Of a DNA stretch of 64,000 bases, positions 59,601-64,000 are shown piece by piece (positions within the stretch are counted from its first letter, which is position 1; each line of letters starts with the position of its first letter). Below the pieces are notes generated by a model. That model saw only the letters and a program-made list of their open reading frames with translations, made no database searches and was not told where the DNA came from. Source of the stretch: Amphibalanus amphitrite (Eukaryota > Arthropoda > Thecostraca > Balanomorpha > Balanidae); the NCBI RefSeq assembly GCF_019059575.1, contig NW_024882966.1:62001-126000 (forward strand), written 5' to 3'. The translations under genes were made by a program, and so were the position numbers.

Positions 59601-61188
59601 ACTAATCGACCTCAGCCGTTGTTTTGATGTCGTAGATCACGATACACTGCTGACTAGCCTAGAACAGCTCCAGATTTCAACCGGATGGATCAGGAGTTAT
59701 CTGTCAGGCCACACACAGCGCGTACGGCTGGGAGACACTTTCTCGGACCCCCTACCCATTGACATCGGCACATTCCAGGGCTCCTGCCTTGGGCCCCTGT
59801 TATTCAACATCGTCAGCAACAACATCAGCTGCTACATACCATCCACCATCAACGACTTCCACACCTTCTCAGTTCGTTATGCTGACGACACCCAGGTGGC
59901 CATCACGGGTCCTCGCAGCAGACTACCCGATCTGAAGCTGTCTCTGGAGAGCTTGTTAGACGTGCTGTGTACATGGTTTTCCCAGCACGGCATGATGGTG
60001 AACGCCAGCAAGACGGAGCTGCTCATGTGTGGCGACCGTCGCCAGCTGACTCAGATCGGAGAACCACCTCAGATCGAGTTTATGGGTCAAACACTTCCTC
60101 TGTCAAGCACAGTGAAGAACTTAGGAGTTGTCATGGACTCTGAACTTTCTTGGGAATCACATATCAACACCATCATCAACCGCTGTTTCGGCATTCTTAT
60201 CGGTCTCATGCACATCAGACATATCATTCCACACTCTGTTTTACCTCGCCTTGTCGATTCTCTCGTTTTCTCACACATACGTTACTGTGCGCCCGTCTTC
60301 GGTAGCGCCAATCGCACGGCCATAGCCAGGCTGCAGAAGGTCTTCAACTTTTCAGCCCGAGTTATTTCCGGGAGACGGAAATTCGAGCACATTTCTGATG
60401 TGCTCGAGGAACTTGCGTGGCTGCCTGCTGCTGATTTTATAGCACATGCCGACCTGTCACTGATCCATAGCATTCTTACATCTGGAAAGCCTCATCTTTT
60501 ACGCTCTTATCTCTCTTACAACCACGAACACGTATGTCGGGATACTAGACAATCACACCTATTAGCTCTGTCACGTGTAAGAAACAACCATGGCAAGCGT
60601 CGATTTACGTACCGTGCTGCGTCCCTGTACAACCGAACAGCGTTGAACAATGGCTTTGCTGGCCTTAGTAAGTCAGTGTTCAAGTCCAAGATCAGGAACG
60701 TGCTGCGACTGAGTGGTACCGTCGGGTAGGATATTTACCTACTGTCATTGTCATTGTATCGCGCTACTGTGATCTTAGTTTACTTGTCATCTTCATGTGT
60801 TTCGTACTGTAATGACGATGATCGGAGAAAAGCCCTGCCTTATAGTGGATCGATCTGATAATGTTTAATAAATAAATAAATAAATAAGTATGTCCTTTGC
60901 CGTTCTGTGCGATGTTTAGGCTGTTATAGCCCAGGCTATGTTACGCTGACATCTATTTCCCACGTCCAGGAGGAGGAGGAGAAGGCGCAGCGGGACCTGG
61001 AGGAGGCCGGCTGGTCGCCGGGCACGGCGCTCACCAGCGAGCAGCCGGCCGGTCCCGGTCCGACCGCCTACCTGGTGGGCGGCGACAGCGCCGAGCCGGT
61101 GACCACGCCGCCGACGGCCGGACGACTGCCCGACCAGACGGCCGCCGGTGTGTCCGGCCAGCCGGTGGCCGCCACCACCACACCGTGA
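56641..61188 (+). CDS. FAM177-family protein (217 aa, five exons)
   Basis: Coding exons 56641-56676, 58072-58152, 58250-58402, 58634-58798 and 60970-61188, all joined in phase 0 with GT-AG introns. The family signature is clear: KKARVPRRILHFSDGTMEEY then STDEDE (exon 3), followed by GEKLAYMLGITSPKYQYELD and EYYEMKKK (exon 4), then a Glu-rich start of exon 5, in the same order and at nearly the same total length as vertebrate FAM177A1 (about 213 aa). The Trp-rich segment WLPWAWWWFRYAGYRTLGG before GEKL is probably membrane-associated; the human protein is reported at the Golgi. The C-terminal Pro/Thr/Gly-rich tail is lineage-specific. Exon 1 (MAADSRDVNLEM, donor GTAAGT) is the least certain exon. 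Intron 4 holds a retrotransposon in the same orientation. Confidence 0.85.
58917..60887 (+). mobile_element. Non-LTR retrotransposon, 5'-truncated, open RT frame
   Basis: 1971 bp with 8-bp duplication GTATGTCC at 58909-58916 and 60888-60895. Its 3' tail is (AATA)n. An open frame runs from the truncation point to the stop at 60729 (about 600 codons). It carries reverse-transcriptase motifs: LSRCFDVVDH near residue 229, TFQGSCLGPLLFN, and the catalytic YADD at about residue 318, followed by the C-terminal region typical of Jockey/CR1-type elements. The upstream part of ORF2 and ORF1 are missing. The unbroken frame suggests a recent insertion. Related to the fragment starting at 30551. Confidence 0.85.
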
Positions 61189-61335
61189 GGGGCTGAGCGG
61201 GCGGCCGGCACCCGTGTCCGGCCAGCCGGTGGCCGCCACCACCACACCGTGAGGGGCGGAGCGGGCGGCCGGTAGCCGGTGTCTCCGGTCAGCCAGTAGC
61301 GGCCACCACTAGACCGTGAGGAGCTGGGCGGGCGG
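61150..61335. repeat. 64-65-bp tandem repeat spanning the FAM177 stop codon
   Basis: Three units start at 61150, 61214 and 61279. The first contains the last codons and TGA of the gene. The second repeats about 40 bp exactly, including the TGA. A fourth unit lies at about 62719-62770, beyond an inserted element. Confidence 0.85.
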
Positions 61336-61342
61336 AGCAGCG

Positions 61343-62697
61343 CACGGTCTTGCCGAATACCAGATTAGCGCGAATTTAATCAAAAACCCGACTTTCGATA
61401 AACTGTTATTTATACCTATCAATGGGTAGGAAATTGTCCGAAGTTATCGGATAGAACCTTATTTTTAAGCCACTTTATCATTTGAGGACTTATATCCCTG
61501 CCGAAAGTAGACCCACGCTCCGGTTCCTGAAATCGGGCTATGTTGCTGAGAAATATGTCCAGTTTTCAATGTAAATTTTACTGAAGCTTCGAGAAGATAT
61601 ACGAGAAAAATAGCATATCACCGGATAGCACAATTCATGATGAAGCTGTTTCTGCTATCATGGTAGCTTTTCAATGAATGGTTTCTGAGTTTAATGAGTT
61701 AGAACAGGAGCCCTGCATGTGTATCGTTCTCACAATAGTATTTCATAAAGAAGTTGGAAAATGTCAAAATGGATAAAAATGGATATGACGAATAGGGCAT
61801 GGCTGAACTCTCCGCACATTTCTGAACATAAGCGAGCAAGTTTCAGCTGCCACTTTTTGCCTATTTGCCGTCAATTCAGCTTTGAACATGTCTAGTCGGC
61901 CGCCCGGCGTGACCTGACCAAGGTGGGGGGGGGGGGAGGGGGGCGCGGCCGAACAGGCTCCAGCCTAATTAACTATCTCAAGCACACGGAATCGTGATTT
62001 CATGCACTCCTTGCAAGGTTCGATGCTTCACTTTTGCATTATTGGCCTTACGTGACGTCATTTATGACGTCACTAGGATAATAAGAGTTTTTCGTCAATA
62101 ACTCCTGATCAAATTGAGCTAGCGAGTCGGGAAAGCCACCAATGGACTCAGGAAGACCTGCCGAATCGAATGATATGCAACATGACCTCCTTCGACCAAC
62201 TTCGTGATCTGGGGGGCTCTAACCTGACCTTGACCCGAGGTCAACACCTTAAGTTGACTTCAGCCGAACAAAAAGTATACCATTCGACGCACCTGAGCGA
62301 GGCGAACACGATGATGCCAAAATTGCGACTCTGCGGCCTTTTTTCGCGAAGTTATTAATAAAAAACGAATCCGTGCCTTGGGCCACTTGACCTGAACTCA
62401 GAGGTCACAGGTTAACCTGAGACCTTAAAATCGGATACCATTTGCTGCGTCTCGTAACGGCACACACGCTCGTTTTTTTCCGCGAGGCTCAAGCTTCATC
62501 AGGGGCGAAACAGCGACGGGGGTCGTACCCCCCCCCTTCGGCCGGCGAAGGGGGGGGGGGGGGGGTACGAAGTATTTTGAAAACCAATAGGTCCGGTGAG
62601 GGGTAAACGTCAGTTTTGGAACCAGAGAACCATTTTCAGTGGATCCGAGCGGCGCTGGGATTAAATTCGCGCTAAACTGGTCTTCGGCCACACTGTG
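61343..62697. mobile_element. 1.36-kb inverted-repeat element with nested AGGTCA/G-run element
   Basis: CAGCG duplicated at 61338-61342 and 62698-62702. Imperfect inverted ends of about 40 bp include TTAGCGCGAATTTAATC at 61366 and its inverse at 62659. An AGGTCA-rich segment with G-runs and a GGGGTCGTACCCC hairpin (about 61895-62610) appears nested in it. It splits the tandem repeat downstream of FAM177. No transposase. Confidence 0.65.
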
Positions 62698-62774
62698 CAG
62701 CGGGCGGTGTCTCCGGCTAGCCGGCGGCGGCCACCACACCATGAGGCGGAGCCGAGCGGTGGGCCGAAGTGACG

Positions 62775-64000
62775 AGCGGTACCTGGCGTGACACAATCAG
62801 TCGGAGATGCGGTGAGCAGTGTGATGCGACCGGTTGCAGTGTGTGCTGTGCAGTGGATAGAGTTGTGAGATTCATTCTGATAGCGACATCCGCAGGATTG
62901 CGTGATGAGCCGACAACAAACTGGTGCGTGGCCGCAATCAGGACAGTTCCAACTACAGACCACCGTTCCCAAATGGAGAATCAAATCAGTATTTTAGTGG
63001 GCTGTACCATACACAAAAGAATCCGTGTATTTTTGCTCTATTTTCATACCAATGGACGATTAATCGGGATCAAGCTTACCGCTCGCTATGTGCGGGTATC
63101 CTTTATTGTTCAGTGATTACATTCCTGCATTATCTTCAGTGTTATTTGTTTAAATTGATCATGACTTCACAATAGGCAAGAGATCCAAAATTACGGCTTA
63201 ACGATGAAACGTGAATCACCTTTCAAAATCAAGCCAATCGCGCATGATTCTTTGGCCAGCTCACGCATACGCGTTCCATATTTCAATTGGCGAATGACGT
63301 GTGTTTGCTTTGCGGTGTGGATGTTCACATAAAGTAGTTGGCGCCTCGTTTGAAGCCAAGCTTCTGCGTATCGTCAGTGATGATACAGAGACTGGTTTGG
63401 TGAACGGTGAACACGTCTGTGTTTCTAGGACAGACAAGTCCGCCCTTTCTAGTCAAATCGCGCTCTTTCGTTGTGCTTTATGGTGTGAAATCATGGTATC
63501 TTGACTGGCTTGGTTGTGTATTTACAGGTATTCAATGATTTATTTACCTCTACATTGGTGGTGAGTTGGTGACTAGATATTTAGCTTCACTCTGATGACA
63601 TGTAGTGTGTAGTGTAATTCAGATTGCAGTGTCATTGTCAACTCCTAGAGTACCGAGATCGTGGCGTGTAATCATAGAAGTGCTCTCAATAAAAGCGGTT
63701 AAACTGCGAGACAAGTGACGTTTGACTTTGTGAATCCACTGTCGCAGTACGCTCCGATCCCAGCCGCTGAAACAACATTCGACCACCTGATGATGCTGGT
63801 AAACACCTGGTAAAGGCCTGAGACATTTCACATGGGTGACTGGAAAAGGTCCCAACTCTGACCGTCAATCCGACTGAGTGTGTTTGAAGTAACAGTCTCT
63901 GAAAAATCAACCATCATACAAAACAAAAATTTTATTCTAGCCAGTCTTTGAGGTACAAACAGTGTTTCGGAGTGACTGAGCCCACGTCGGAGCACTGGTC
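62775..64000. other. No recognisable feature
   Basis: Possibly 3' flank of the FAM177-like gene. Open frames here are short and show no recognisable motifs. A CCACCTGATGATGCTGGTAA stretch and other text near 63780 suggest nothing familiar. Confidence 0.35.

Noticed and set aside
62769-63910. Short open frames near the right end
   Set aside because: No motif, no consistent codon pattern, and several overlap on opposite strands.

Overview
This is eukaryotic, almost certainly arthropod, genomic DNA. The evidence is six intron-containing cuticle protein genes with an RR-2 Rebers-Riddiford chitin-binding domain, an interstitial block of the arthropod telomere motif CCTAA, canonical GT-AG introns, and a dense load of DNA transposons. 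GC-rich exons and the repeat style would fit a crustacean, but I cannot name the species.

Positions 1-41,320 hold a head-to-tail array of six near-identical RR-2 genes, all on the + strand. Each has a 15-bp coding first exon, one intron, and one large exon. Subtracting the insertions I could delimit makes four of the five gene-to-gene spacings collapse to about 3.5 kb, so the array grew by tandem duplication of a 3.5-kb unit and was then bombarded by mobile elements. Because the units are paralogous, nearly every insertion has an intact empty site in a sister unit, which fixes element ends and target-site duplications (TSDs) directly. The proteins differ almost only in the number of a 12-residue His-Gly-Tyr-Ala-Ala repeat (2 to 6 units).

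Positions 41,320-56,640 are mostly repeats, plus one isolated exon on the - strand that matches the N-terminus of TTC8/BBS8. Positions 56,641-61,188 carry a complete five-exon FAM177-family gene on the + strand. Its fourth intron contains a young 5'-truncated non-LTR retrotransposon with an open reverse-transcriptase frame. The remainder to 64,000 is repeats and sequence without recognisable genes.

The mobile elements fall into several groups. (i) About eight elements of 0.9-1.2 kb flanked by TTAA have poly-G/poly-C hairpins near their ends and interiors crowded with AGGTCA nuclear-receptor half-sites. (ii) One family of about 0.5 kb has the terminus TTAAAGGGAC. (iii) One class has ends beginning TGTTACAGGC and subterminal arrays of short perfect palindromes, in two sequence versions. 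(iv) Two almost identical 5.47-kb elements with 8-bp duplications lie in opposite orientation 15 kb apart. (v) The rest are mariner, mariner-type miniature, hAT-like, fold-back and non-LTR elements. The palindrome-array elements (iii) and the AGGTCA hairpin elements (i) are the best candidates for something undescribed. All coordinates and identities come from reading by eye; no search was run.
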